A stretch of DNA of 34,358 bases from JAHRVQ01 sp047616645 (GTDB lineage: Bacteria; Pseudomonadota; Gammaproteobacteria; Pseudomonadales; Azotimanducaceae): assembly GCA_047616645.1 (NCBI GenBank), contig JBLHIH010000030.1, positions 1 through 34,358 of the forward strand, read 5' to 3'. Numbering within the stretch: the first letter of the stretch is position 1; each line of letters starts with the position of its first letter. Under the pieces are notes generated by a model. That model searched no databases, was not told the DNA's origin, and saw nothing but the letters and a program-made list of their open reading frames with translations. Both the position numbers and the translations under genes were made by a program. Shown piece by piece: positions 15,576 to 22,726 of the stretch.

Positions 15576-15630
15576 TCCTCTCTTTAGCTGTATTTATAGA
15601 GCGCCCGCAAGATGGGTCAAATCGGCGCTT
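15576..15630 (-). ncRNA. SAM-II riboswitch (metA leader aptamer)
   Basis: The minus-strand leader shows the SAM-II signature in order: P1 5' arm AGCGCC (15629-15624), the conserved GATTTG-ACC loop, CTTGC, P1 3' arm GGCGCT (15605-15600), an A-rich TATAAATA linker and GCTAAAGAGAGG. The pseudoknot P2 can form between TCTT (15612-15609) and AAGA (15584-15581), extended across a 2x2 internal loop by CC/GG (15616-15615 with 15578-15577). SAM-II RNAs classically control metA and lower expression when SAM is bound. The class is mostly reported from alphaproteobacteria and marine metagenomes. Confidence 0.88.
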
Positions 15631-15639
15631 AAGGTTCAT

Positions 15640-15667
15640 CTTATAAGAACTGAGACTACATCGTCAA
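15640..15667 (-). promoter_or_regulatory. Sigma-70-type promoter of the metA riboswitch transcript
   Basis: On the minus strand TTGACG (15667-15662) and TATAAG (15645-15640) are separated by 16 bp. Start of transcription about 7 bp further would fall near 15633, right at the 5' edge of the aptamer. The promoter overlaps the inverted repeat that follows the SDR gene. Confidence 0.7.
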
Positions 15668-15690
15668 ATAGTAAGCGATGTAGTCCCAGT
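15649..15690 (-). terminator. Strong inverted repeat downstream of the SDR gene, probable terminator
   Basis: Arms 15649-15663 and 15676-15690 form a 15-bp stem with a 12-nt loop. The single mismatch is A·C in plus-strand RNA but G·U in minus-strand RNA, so the hairpin is better on the minus strand, matching the end of the SDR gene 24 bp upstream. The tail (TTCTTAT) is only a modest U-tract. Confidence 0.6.
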
Positions 15691-15713
15691 ATAGCGTCAC
15701 AAAAAACAATTAC

Positions 15714-16490
15714 CTAAAAGGCTGTGTCTCCATATTGTGCTTGAAGGCGCTTCATGCCTTTAATCCAACGATCATAATCGGCAGTCTTTCGCTGCATGTA
15801 ATCAAGTACTTCAGCGTGAGGTAGAATGAGAAATTTCTCTAATGATAAAGTTTCCATTACACTATCCACTAATTCTTCTGGTTCCATCATGCCATTGATT
15901 CCTGCCACTCCGCCTTCTTGCGTATTTTCTGTCATGGCTGTCCTAACCGCTTGAGGACACAGCACTGAAACCTTAATACCTCTATCACCATAGGTAATTG
16001 CCAGCCATTCTGCATAGGCGACTGCTGCATGTTTAGTCACTGCATAGGGTGCACTTCCAATCTGAGATAATAAGCCTGCAGCGGAGGCTGTGTTTAAAAT
16101 ATAGCCTTCACCGCGGGATAGCATATTGGGTAACGCGGCCCGCGTCGCATATATATGCGCCATCACGTTTATCTCCCATATGCGTTGCCAATCTTCATTG
16201 GGTGTTTCGGGTCCTCCGCCGACACCTATGCCAGCATTGTTGCACAGTAAGTCAATATGACCATGCTTGGTTTCAACTGATTGAACTAAGTGAATAACAT
16301 CTTGCTCGTTTGCGACATCTGTTCTTATCGCCACAGCGCCTATTTCTTTCGCTACTTTCGTGACAATTTCTTCATGAAGGTCGGCGATAACAACAGATTT
16401 TGCGCCCTCGTTGACAAAACGACTTGCCATTGCTTTCCCAATTCCGCTTGCTCCACCAGTCACGATGATAATTTTGTCTTTTACATCCAT
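15714..16490 (-). CDS. Short-chain dehydrogenase/reductase (SDR)
   Basis: From ATG 16490 the product has 258 residues and begins MDVKDKIIIVTGGASGIGKA, so the dinucleotide-binding TGxxxGIG motif falls at the usual distance from the start; an upstream ATG at 16529 would add 13 residues and is less likely. NNAGIG, NTASAAG (catalytic Ser region) and YAVTK (Tyr and Lys) complete the active site. An Asp after the second strand (VVIADLHEE) suggests NAD preference, by family knowledge. The C-terminal part (MQRKTADYDRWIKGM) resembles SDRs often annotated near lipid catabolism, but the substrate is not known. It is transcribed alone on the minus strand, divergent from the sensor kinase, and followed by a strong hairpin. 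Confidence 0.86.
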   Translation of the reverse strand: MDVKDKIIIVTGGASGIGKAMASRFVNEGAKSVVIADLHEEIVTKVAKEIGAVAIRTDVANEQDVIHLVQSVETKHGHIDLLCNNAGIGVGGGPETPNEDWQRIWEINVMAHIYATRAALPNMLSRGEGYILNTASAAGLLSQIGSAPYAVTKHAAVAYAEWLAITYGDRGIKVSVLCPQAVRTAMTENTQEGGVAGINGMMEPEELVDSVMETLSLEKFLILPHAEVLDYMQRKTADYDRWIKGMKRLQAQYGDTAF

Positions 16491-16719
16491 CTTTACTATC
16501 CACTTTATTGTATAAAGAGAGACTCTCATATTTCAACATGATCTGGAAGTAGGACAGTGACAAACACTTTGATCTATTTATTGATGACTCATCGGAATCG
16601 AAAATAGAAAGCTCAGAATATTTAGATCTAAGGTCCGAATTTGATTAAAATCTCTTGCATCAAATTTAGATTAAAGCGATCATCCATGGCGAATTAGAAT
16701 AAGTATTCACCAGAATAAG

Positions 16720-17043
16720 ATGAAGCATATGGAAGAATTTGGCAATACGCCCGCCACCATTAACGCTTCCTCTCTCGACAATGATCGCTTAACAGCGTTC
16801 TCTCCGGCTTTAGGTATTACCCATAAATCAAAAAGTGAAGACCTTGTATTTGAATTAAATGAAGATGCGCTTTGCCAGCGGATAAATGAGCGGGTGGAGT
16901 CAATCTTTGGAGACGTGCGTGGTCAACATATCGAGGAAATATTCTCTAGCCAACCTGCAGTACTGGAACAATTTCAAAAAATTTCTAGCGGTAGAGAATT
17001 CATCTATTTAGAGGAGCCTAATCAACATACCTGGATTATTTAA
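16720..17043 (+). pseudogene. N-terminal PAS fragment of the interrupted hybrid sensor kinase
   Basis: This 107-residue frame ends at TAA 17041. Its second half is PAS-like: LVFELNEDALCQRINERVESIFG, then REFIYLEEPNQHTWII. Reading on through the stop in the same frame gives SIWDKDGSLSGSVITAQALDEI, which is the usual end of a PAS core, joined directly to the kinase at 17068. So this is the front of one gene of about 640 codons broken by a single in-frame stop. A one-base change (CAA, AAA, TTA or TCA to TAA) would explain it. ATG 16720 or 16729 could start it. Confidence 0.75.
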
Positions 17044-17067
17044 AGTATTTGGGACAAGGACGGCAGT

Positions 17068-18648
17068 TTGTCAGGTTCCGTCATCACTGCTCAAGCACTT
17101 GATGAGATTATCGTGACTGACACTATATTACTACCTTCCGCTTGGAGTTACGATCTTCTTGCCAATGAGATAAGTGTCAGTAATGCCGTAGCTGCAGTGT
17201 TTGGTTTCGAGAACACAAAATTGGATTTTCGAAATGCACGTAATGCCTTACCAGAAGTCATGAGGATGTTGAAAGCAGGATGCAGTCCCCTTTTTTTGAA
17301 AGAAGCAGAATTTTTCCTTAAAGAATTCCAACTTGAAGATAGCGCAGGAAAATTGAGATGGTTATCTGTACGTGGTCAAGTTGCAAACCAAAGCCCAAAG
17401 GGGCATGTGACTAAACTGAATGGTTCAATAGAAGATATAACCGAAAGAGTGGAGGAAATTAGAGGTCGGCAGAAACTTGAAGTAAAAATACTTGGCGTTC
17501 AAAAAATGGAAGCGATTGGCGAACTAGCGGGTGGTATCGCTCACGATTTTAATAATATTTTGACCACGGTGATGGGCTACACAGAACTGGCTATGATCGA
17601 ATTAATGCCAGATTCGGACCCTAAATTATCTACCTATCTGCATGAAATATATCAAGGTGGACGTCGCGCACGGGATTTAGTGGATAAAATATTAACTTTC
17701 AGTCGAACCGATCAGATACAAGCAGAAAACAGCGCGTTAATGCAAGAAGTTAAAGACATTGTAAAAATGCTTAGAGCATCTTTACCCAGCTCGATAGAAA
17801 TTAGTATCGATATAGACGAAGGACTTCCAGAAGTCTTTATCGATAAAAGTTACCTCCAACAAATGTTAATAAATGTATGTATCAATTCAAGAGACGCGAT
17901 GCCTGATGGTGGAACAATTTACATTCGAGGTCGATCCCGCACTATTGTAGATGAGCATTGTGATTCTTGCCATAGTGAATTTGTTGGGGATTTCGTAGAG
18001 CTCTCCATAGAAGATTCAGGTTCAGGAATTAATGATTCTATTCAAAGTAGGATCTTTGAACCTTATGTAAGTACGAAAGATGAGGGCTCTGGATTGGGGC
18101 TGTCTATGGTTCATGGCATAATGCACAGACAAGGTGGACATTTAAAAGTTGATTCCATTTTTGAGGATGGAACTGAATTTAGATTTTTTCTTAAACCCGC
18201 CAAAAACTACGGTGTATCTGTTCCAATTGAGCCTTATATCGACGTTATTGAAAACAAGCAAAATGCACAAAAACATATTCTAGTCATCGATGATGAGGTG
18301 TCATTAGCATACTTCCTTAAGGAGTTGCTACAGAAGAAAGGTTACGAAGTGAGTGTTGCAACCGATAGCCATGAAGCATGGGCTTTATTTAGTTCGCATC
18401 CAGAGAAGTACGACCTAGTTGTTACTGACCAAACTATGCCCGGACTGAGCGGTGTGCAACTGGCAGCTAAAATGTTAATGATTTGCCCGGAGCTACCAAT
18501 AATCTTATGTACGGGATATAGCGATATAATCGATGAGTTTAATATTCGTCAATATGGTATCAAAGGTTATATGGTAAAGCCCATTAATAGCAAAGAGCTA
18601 TTGAAAAGTGTAGATTCTCTTTTAGTCCCAATGGACAATAGCGATTAG
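17068..18648 (+). CDS. Hybrid sensor histidine kinase (PAS, HisKA, HATPase, receiver)
   Basis: From the TTG at 17068 the frame gives 526 residues. A PAS-like domain covers about 20-128, ending with the IEDITER signature. The dimerisation/phosphoacceptor helix has GELAGGIAHDFNNIL with His159. The ATPase domain shows the N box (NVCINSRDAMPDGG), G1 (EDSGSGI), F box and G2 (GSGLGLSMVHGI). A receiver domain starts near 400, with VIDDE and phosphoacceptor Asp454 (VVTDQTMPG), and ends with the conserved MVKP lysine. There is no membrane helix and no DNA-binding output, so it is a cytosolic kinase needing a phosphotransfer partner elsewhere. It is in the same frame as the upstream PAS fragment; an AAGGACGG word before the TTG could allow reinitiation, so a shortened kinase may still be made. 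Target pathway unknown. Confidence 0.85.
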   Translation: MSGSVITAQALDEIIVTDTILLPSAWSYDLLANEISVSNAVAAVFGFENTKLDFRNARNALPEVMRMLKAGCSPLFLKEAEFFLKEFQLEDSAGKLRWLSVRGQVANQSPKGHVTKLNGSIEDITERVEEIRGRQKLEVKILGVQKMEAIGELAGGIAHDFNNILTTVMGYTELAMIELMPDSDPKLSTYLHEIYQGGRRARDLVDKILTFSRTDQIQAENSALMQEVKDIVKMLRASLPSSIEISIDIDEGLPEVFIDKSYLQQMLINVCINSRDAMPDGGTIYIRGRSRTIVDEHCDSCHSEFVGDFVELSIEDSGSGINDSIQSRIFEPYVSTKDEGSGLGLSMVHGIMHRQGGHLKVDSIFEDGTEFRFFLKPAKNYGVSVPIEPYIDVIENKQNAQKHILVIDDEVSLAYFLKELLQKKGYEVSVATDSHEAWALFSSHPEKYDLVVTDQTMPGLSGVQLAAKMLMICPELPIILCTGYSDIIDEFNIRQYGIKGYMVKPINSKELLKSVDSLLVPMDNSD

Positions 18649-18655
18649 AAAGTAA

Positions 18656-18703
18656 GCTAACCTAGAGGGCTAACCTAGAGCGTTAGCCTGCAAGGTAGCC
18701 TGC
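18656..18703 (+). repeat. Tandem duplications and hairpin after the kinase stop codon
   Basis: GCTAACCTAGAGG (18656-18668) is followed by GCTAACCTAGAGC (18669-18681), a 13-bp tandem with one difference. TAGCCTGC then recurs at 18684-18691 and 18696-18703, 12 bp apart. GGCTAAC (18668-18674) and GTTAGCC (18682-18688) form a perfect 7-bp stem with a 7-nt loop, lacking a U-tract, between convergent genes. Confidence 0.85.
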
Positions 18704-18712
18704 TGTGTTTAT

Positions 18713-19093
18713 CTAGATCGTTTTACTATTGATCTGTAGATAGAGTTGGTCCTTTGTCTCGGATAAATCTATCTCTCCTTTAGCTAAGTTTTCCAAAATT
18801 TCTTGGGCCTTAACCTTTCCAATAGGTGTCTCGTTTGTCCCTATTGCTTGATCTACCAGAGCATAATAACCAAGAGCACGATGAACAATATCAAAAAGTT
18901 TTCTACTCATATTATGAGTATGGATTTTATTCAGAATAATAGAATATTCATTATTATAGTTTATTTGCAGACCACTATATTCGATCTCAACTTCTGATAT
19001 AGCGTTTATAAATAATGGATCGTTATTAAGATCGAGTTTTTCTACGATTGCTTTTGTATCTGATATCTTATTGTTCAGAACTTCTATTTCCAT
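18713..19093 (-). CDS. Unknown protein of the VWA/J-domain operon
   Basis: I do not recognise this 126-residue protein. It is acidic and helical, with no signal peptide or membrane segment, and starts with a heptad-like region (MEIEVLNNKISDTKAIVEKLD) that may be a short coiled coil. There are no cysteines. A Tyr/His-containing segment (LFDIVHRALGYYALVDQAIG) lies near residues 65-87. It begins 14 bp after the stop of the J-domain gene on the same strand, so it is very likely the last gene of a three-gene operon with the J-domain and VWA proteins. It could be a client, adaptor or partner of the J-domain protein, which is inference from position only. Confidence 0.6.
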   Translation of the reverse strand: MEIEVLNNKISDTKAIVEKLDLNNDPLFINAISEVEIEYSGLQINYNNEYSIILNKIHTHNMSRKLFDIVHRALGYYALVDQAIGTNETPIGKVKAQEILENLAKGEIDLSETKDQLYLQINSKTI

Positions 19094-19107
19094 ATCAAAT
19101 TTTCACC

Positions 19108-19845
19108 TTACGATCCTTTTAGTAAAAAAGATTTTGCGCCATTAATTCTTGCGGCAAGATAAGTTGATCCACCACGATCTGGATGCATTTTCTGTATTAG
19201 ACGTCGATGTGCATCAACAATTTCATCATCGCTTGCACCTTTCTCTAGTCCCAAAATAGCGAGAGCCTGAGCCTGATCATATGACACATCAGCTGGCTCG
19301 GGCGTATAGCTGTCACCAGATCTATCTTCAGATTCTTGCCCTGGAAACCTTCTTTCTATATAGGCAGTAAGCAGTCGTGTTGATTCATCATCGCTGGAAC
19401 ACATATCAACTAGATCCAAAAGTTTATCGTAGTCCAAGTTAGATAATAGTTGTCCTTGATACTTACCCATTAGAATTTTACCATCAAGTTCACCTGAATC
19501 ATGTGCCAAGCGCATGTCTAAATAAACAGTCACAATACTCGAAGTTTTCGATTGAGCTTGGCTTGTTGATTTAAAAATATTGACGGATTTAAAAAATGAA
19601 GCAAGTCGAATTAAGCTAAATACATTCCTTCCTGCAAAAGAAATGAAGGGCATGAACCCACCTAAGAGAACAAATAACCAATGTAGCTTCCCTGTTAATC
19701 CAAGAAAAATAAAAGACACCCCTGTGATGGCTAGCAAATAAATGATTAGAAATTGCCTAAGATTGAGCTTTGATTTACCTAACATCAGCCTTAAGAGAAA
19801 AAATATTCCAGTCAATACCAAAAAAAGCGATCCAAGAATAAACAT
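19108..19845 (-). CDS. Membrane-anchored protein with C-terminal J domain
   Basis: The 245-residue protein has two or three hydrophobic helices in the first ~90 residues, then a soluble region. A C-terminal J domain (about 190-245) contains the invariant HPD tripeptide at about 221-223 (KMHPDRGGSTYLAARINGAKSFL). The order, membrane anchor first and J domain last, recalls Tim14/Pam18 or DjlA-like co-chaperones, not DnaJ itself; Gly/Phe and zinc-finger regions are absent. Such proteins recruit and stimulate DnaK-type Hsp70 at a membrane site. It lies 4 bp from the VWA gene and 14 bp from the unknown gene, all minus strand, so they should be co-expressed. Confidence 0.85.
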   Translation of the reverse strand: MFILGSLFLVLTGIFFLLRLMLGKSKLNLRQFLIIYLLAITGVSFIFLGLTGKLHWLFVLLGGFMPFISFAGRNVFSLIRLASFFKSVNIFKSTSQAQSKTSSIVTVYLDMRLAHDSGELDGKILMGKYQGQLLSNLDYDKLLDLVDMCSSDDESTRLLTAYIERRFPGQESEDRSGDSYTPEPADVSYDQAQALAILGLEKGASDDEIVDAHRRLIQKMHPDRGGSTYLAARINGAKSFLLKGS

Positions 19846-19849
19846 CTAT

Positions 19850-20530
19850 CTAATTCTTTAATTGTTGAGACAGGAGTGCGACTGCAGGGCTATGTTTTAG
19901 CTTATCAAATGCTTTTCTACCCCCTGCTGCATACACTGCAACGGCCGCTAATAATGACTTTAGTTGAGACGCGCTAGACAAGTCAAAAGGCGCGTATGCA
20001 CCTCCGGAAAGTGAAGCTAGCTGTCGAAAAGTCGTTTCCGCTTTACGATCTAAGCCCTCCTGAAAAACAAAAATAGGGACATTCATTAATCCGAGCTTTC
20101 CCGCGAGGTGACAAAGCGCATCAACATCTTCTTCAATGGCGTCTCCAATAAATACGAGAGCGTGGACGCGATTAGTTAAATTTTCGTTAAGCGTATGCTG
20201 TAAGATTTTTGCTATTTGAGTATGTCCGCCCAAACAACTAACTGCCGTCATTTCACGCATTAAAGAATCAGTTTCAATATGCCATGAGCTTCGAAAAAAC
20301 TCCAAAAAACCCCGGTAATAACAAAGCTGAACTGCTAAGCCCCCTAGACTTGTTGTTTGTTCAAACATCTGAGCCTGTAAATGGCTGGCATTATCCCATG
20401 TAGGTGCACGACTTGCCGTTGCATCTAGACTGAAAATAAGTCGATTACGCTTTATTACAGGAGTTTGGGCAACAGTCATCAAAAATTGACTTACTTTATT
20501 TCCCTCTCTTAATTGTTTCTTTTTATCCAT
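19850..20530 (-). CDS. VWA-like domain protein
   Basis: The 226-residue protein folds like a von Willebrand factor A domain. The first strand NRLIFSLDATAS carries a DxTxS metal-site motif (Asp36, Thr38, Ser40), GGHTQI near 130 supplies the Thr, and VHALVFIGDAIEED near 150 the second Asp, so the metal-ion-dependent adhesion site looks complete. There is no signal peptide, so it is cytosolic. VWA proteins in bacteria often work with AAA ATPases or chaperones as assembly factors; here the partner in the operon is a membrane J-domain protein. The first gene of the operon starts at 20530, divergent from the 5'-nucleotidase with a 120-bp gap that must contain both promoters. Precise role unknown. 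Confidence 0.82.
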   Translation of the reverse strand: MDKKKQLREGNKVSQFLMTVAQTPVIKRNRLIFSLDATASRAPTWDNASHLQAQMFEQTTSLGGLAVQLCYYRGFLEFFRSSWHIETDSLMREMTAVSCLGGHTQIAKILQHTLNENLTNRVHALVFIGDAIEEDVDALCHLAGKLGLMNVPIFVFQEGLDRKAETTFRQLASLSGGAYAPFDLSSASQLKSLLAAVAVYAAGGRKAFDKLKHSPAVALLSQQLKN

Positions 20531-20650
20531 TCAGGTGGTCCAGTACTTGTGCCTTGTCTAGTGAATGAGTAACGTAGGGAACATTCTACGTTGATGCTCA
20601 ATGACTGCAAGCTAGAGCAACAATTTTAAACAACCATTCACAAAGGCTAT

Positions 20651-21553
20651 ATGAAACAACAATCTAAAAAATTGGTCATAGCCATTTCAAGTAGTGCTTT
20701 ATTTGATCTTAAGGAAAGTGACAAGGTCTATAGAGAATCGGGCCTTACATCCTATGGTGAGTACCAAATAGCACATGAGTCGGAACCACTAGCGCCAGGT
20801 GATGCATTTCCGCTTGTGCGTAAGCTTTTAAAGCTGAATGATTTATTCCAAGGAGAAGACAGGGTTGAGGTGATTCTCCTATCTCGGAACACGGCTGATA
20901 CTGGACTTAGAGTTTTCAATTCGATTCAACATCACAATTTGTCCATATCTCGTGCTGCCTTTACCGGTGGTTCGGCCCCATATCGTTATATGGCGGCATT
21001 CGCCTGTCATTTATTCCTTTCGACAAATCCAAATGACGTAAGAGAGGCATTATCTAATGGCATCGCTGCGGCTAGTATTTTGCCATCAGCTAGAACAAAC
21101 AATCATAAAGGTGATTTACATTTCGCTTTTGATGGTGATGCGGTTTTATTTTCAGATGTCGCTGAAAAAGTCTATCTAGATAAAGGACTTAACGCCTTTA
21201 TTGAAAGTGAACGTATGGCCGCAAATGAGCCTTTACCTGGCGGACCTTTTAAGCCTTTTCTCTCGGCACTTCATGATTTGCAGGCAGAGTTTCCTAAAGA
21301 CAGCTGTCCAATTCGAACAGCATTAGTCACGGCTCGATCTGCCCCAAGCCACGAAAGAGTCATCAAGACACTAAGAAATTGGCATGTGAGAATCGATGAG
21401 TCATTGTTTTTAGGGGGTTTGAGAAAGAGCGAGTTTTTAAAGGCCTATGGCGCAGACGTTTTTTTTGACGATCAGGCAGAACATTGTCTTCATGCAAGTG
21501 AGGTAGTACCTGCCGGACACGTTTTGCATGGCGTTAAGAACGATAAGGATTAA
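20651..21553 (+). CDS. Cytosolic 5'-nucleotidase (cN-I-like family)
   Basis: The 300-residue protein matches the bacterial 5'-nucleotidase family related to vertebrate cytosolic 5'-nucleotidase I. Key stretches are IAISSSALFDLKESD at the start, VEVILLSRNTADTGLRVFNS near 80, FTGGSAPYRYMAAF near 112, FAFDGDAVLFSD near 160 and FLGGLRKSEFLKAYGADVFFDDQ near 260-285. The paired acidic residues in FDGD and FFDDQ are the likely metal ligands of this HAD-related fold. It should dephosphorylate nucleoside monophosphates in the cytoplasm. It is monocistronic, divergent from the VWA operon and followed by cysB after 146 bp. Confidence 0.87.
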   Translation: MKQQSKKLVIAISSSALFDLKESDKVYRESGLTSYGEYQIAHESEPLAPGDAFPLVRKLLKLNDLFQGEDRVEVILLSRNTADTGLRVFNSIQHHNLSISRAAFTGGSAPYRYMAAFACHLFLSTNPNDVREALSNGIAAASILPSARTNNHKGDLHFAFDGDAVLFSDVAEKVYLDKGLNAFIESERMAANEPLPGGPFKPFLSALHDLQAEFPKDSCPIRTALVTARSAPSHERVIKTLRNWHVRIDESLFLGGLRKSEFLKAYGADVFFDDQAEHCLHASEVVPAGHVLHGVKNDKD

Positions 21554-21699
21554 TGGTTTTCAATGTTAAAGTCCTAGAGATAAGTTGAAAAAATTGCTGA
21601 ATGTGCCTATTCTTCAATAGAGTACAATAGAATATTTACAGTAAGTCTTAGACCAATTTTGAATAATGCAGCGATCGATGCGCCAAGGAGAAAGCAGCT

Positions 21700-22674
21700 A
21701 TGAAGCTTCAACAGCTTAGGTATATTTGGGAAGTTGCCCATCATGATCTGAACGTTTCTGCTACAGCGCAGAGTCTATATACTTCTCAGCCAGGTATCAG
21801 TAAACAAATTAGACTACTTGAGGATGAACTAGGGGTAGAGGTATTTTCCAGAAGTGGCAAACACTTAACTCACATTACCCCAGCTGGTCAGACTATCATC
21901 GAAAAAGCTGGAGAAATATTACGTAAAGTAGAAAGTATCAAACAAGTAGCTCAAGAATTTAGTAACGAAAAAAAGGGTAGTTTGTCAATTGCTACCACGC
22001 ACACTCAGGCTCGATACGCATTGCCCACTGTTATCCAAAACTTTATTGGTAAATACCCAGATGTTTCCCTGCATATGCATCAAGGGACACCCATACAGAT
22101 AGCAGAGATGGCAGCGGAGGGTACCGTCGACTTTGCCATTGCAACTGAAGGACTTGATCTCTTCGGCGATTTAATCATGATGCCCTGTTATAAATGGAAC
22201 CGTAGTATTGTCGTTAAGAAGGACCATCCACTCGCACAAAAATCCAACATAACACTAGAAGATGTCGCCGAATACCCCATCGTGACCTATGTATTTGGTT
22301 TTACAGGTCGCTCCAAGTTAGATGAAGCATTCATGCATAGAGGTCTTGCTCCCAAAGTTGTCTTTACGGCAACCGATGCTGATGTTATTAAAACTTATGT
22401 CCGCCTAGGCCTCGGTATTGGAATATTGGCAGACATGGCTTATCACGAAGAACTAGACAGCGATCTTGTGTCTATCGATGCGAGCCAACTATTTGAAAGT
22501 AGTACCACAATGATAGGTTGTCGCCGCGGTACCTTCCTACGTGGTTATATGTATGAGTTCATCGAGCTATTTGCGCCACATTTAACGAAGGAAATTGTGG
22601 ACCACGCATTTGAAAAACATAATAAAGCCGAACTTGAATCCTTATTCAGCTCAATTGACCTTCCCAACCTATAA
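21700..22674 (+). CDS. cysB: LysR-type regulator CysB
   Basis: The 324-residue protein is the length of CysB and begins MKLQQLRYIWEVAHHDLNVSATAQSLYTSQPGISKQIRLLE, the winged helix-turn-helix typical of CysB rather than other LysR regulators. The effector domain has TTHTQARYALP near 98 and a conserved IVTYVFGFTGRSKLDEAF segment near 198. CysB activates sulfate-assimilation genes when the inducer O-acetylserine or N-acetylserine is bound. An AAGGAG ribosome-binding site lies 9 nt before the ATG. The 5' region has a TATTCT/AGAATA inverted repeat that could be part of an operator, but this is weak. cysH, a plausible target, is convergent immediately downstream. Confidence 0.94.
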   Translation: MKLQQLRYIWEVAHHDLNVSATAQSLYTSQPGISKQIRLLEDELGVEVFSRSGKHLTHITPAGQTIIEKAGEILRKVESIKQVAQEFSNEKKGSLSIATTHTQARYALPTVIQNFIGKYPDVSLHMHQGTPIQIAEMAAEGTVDFAIATEGLDLFGDLIMMPCYKWNRSIVVKKDHPLAQKSNITLEDVAEYPIVTYVFGFTGRSKLDEAFMHRGLAPKVVFTATDADVIKTYVRLGLGIGILADMAYHEELDSDLVSIDASQLFESSTTMIGCRRGTFLRGYMYEFIELFAPHLTKEIVDHAFEKHNKAELESLFSSIDLPNL

Positions 22675-22726
22675 TATAGGCATTACTCGGGAACGATTTG
22701 TCCGCGGAAGCTAGTGTATGGGTTCT

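Noticed and set aside
17041..17043. TAA in the sensor kinase as a reassigned sense codon
   Set aside because: TAA ends many clear genes in this window (exbB, rsgA, rraA and others), so a genetic-code change is not tenable; mutation, error or reinitiation are simpler.
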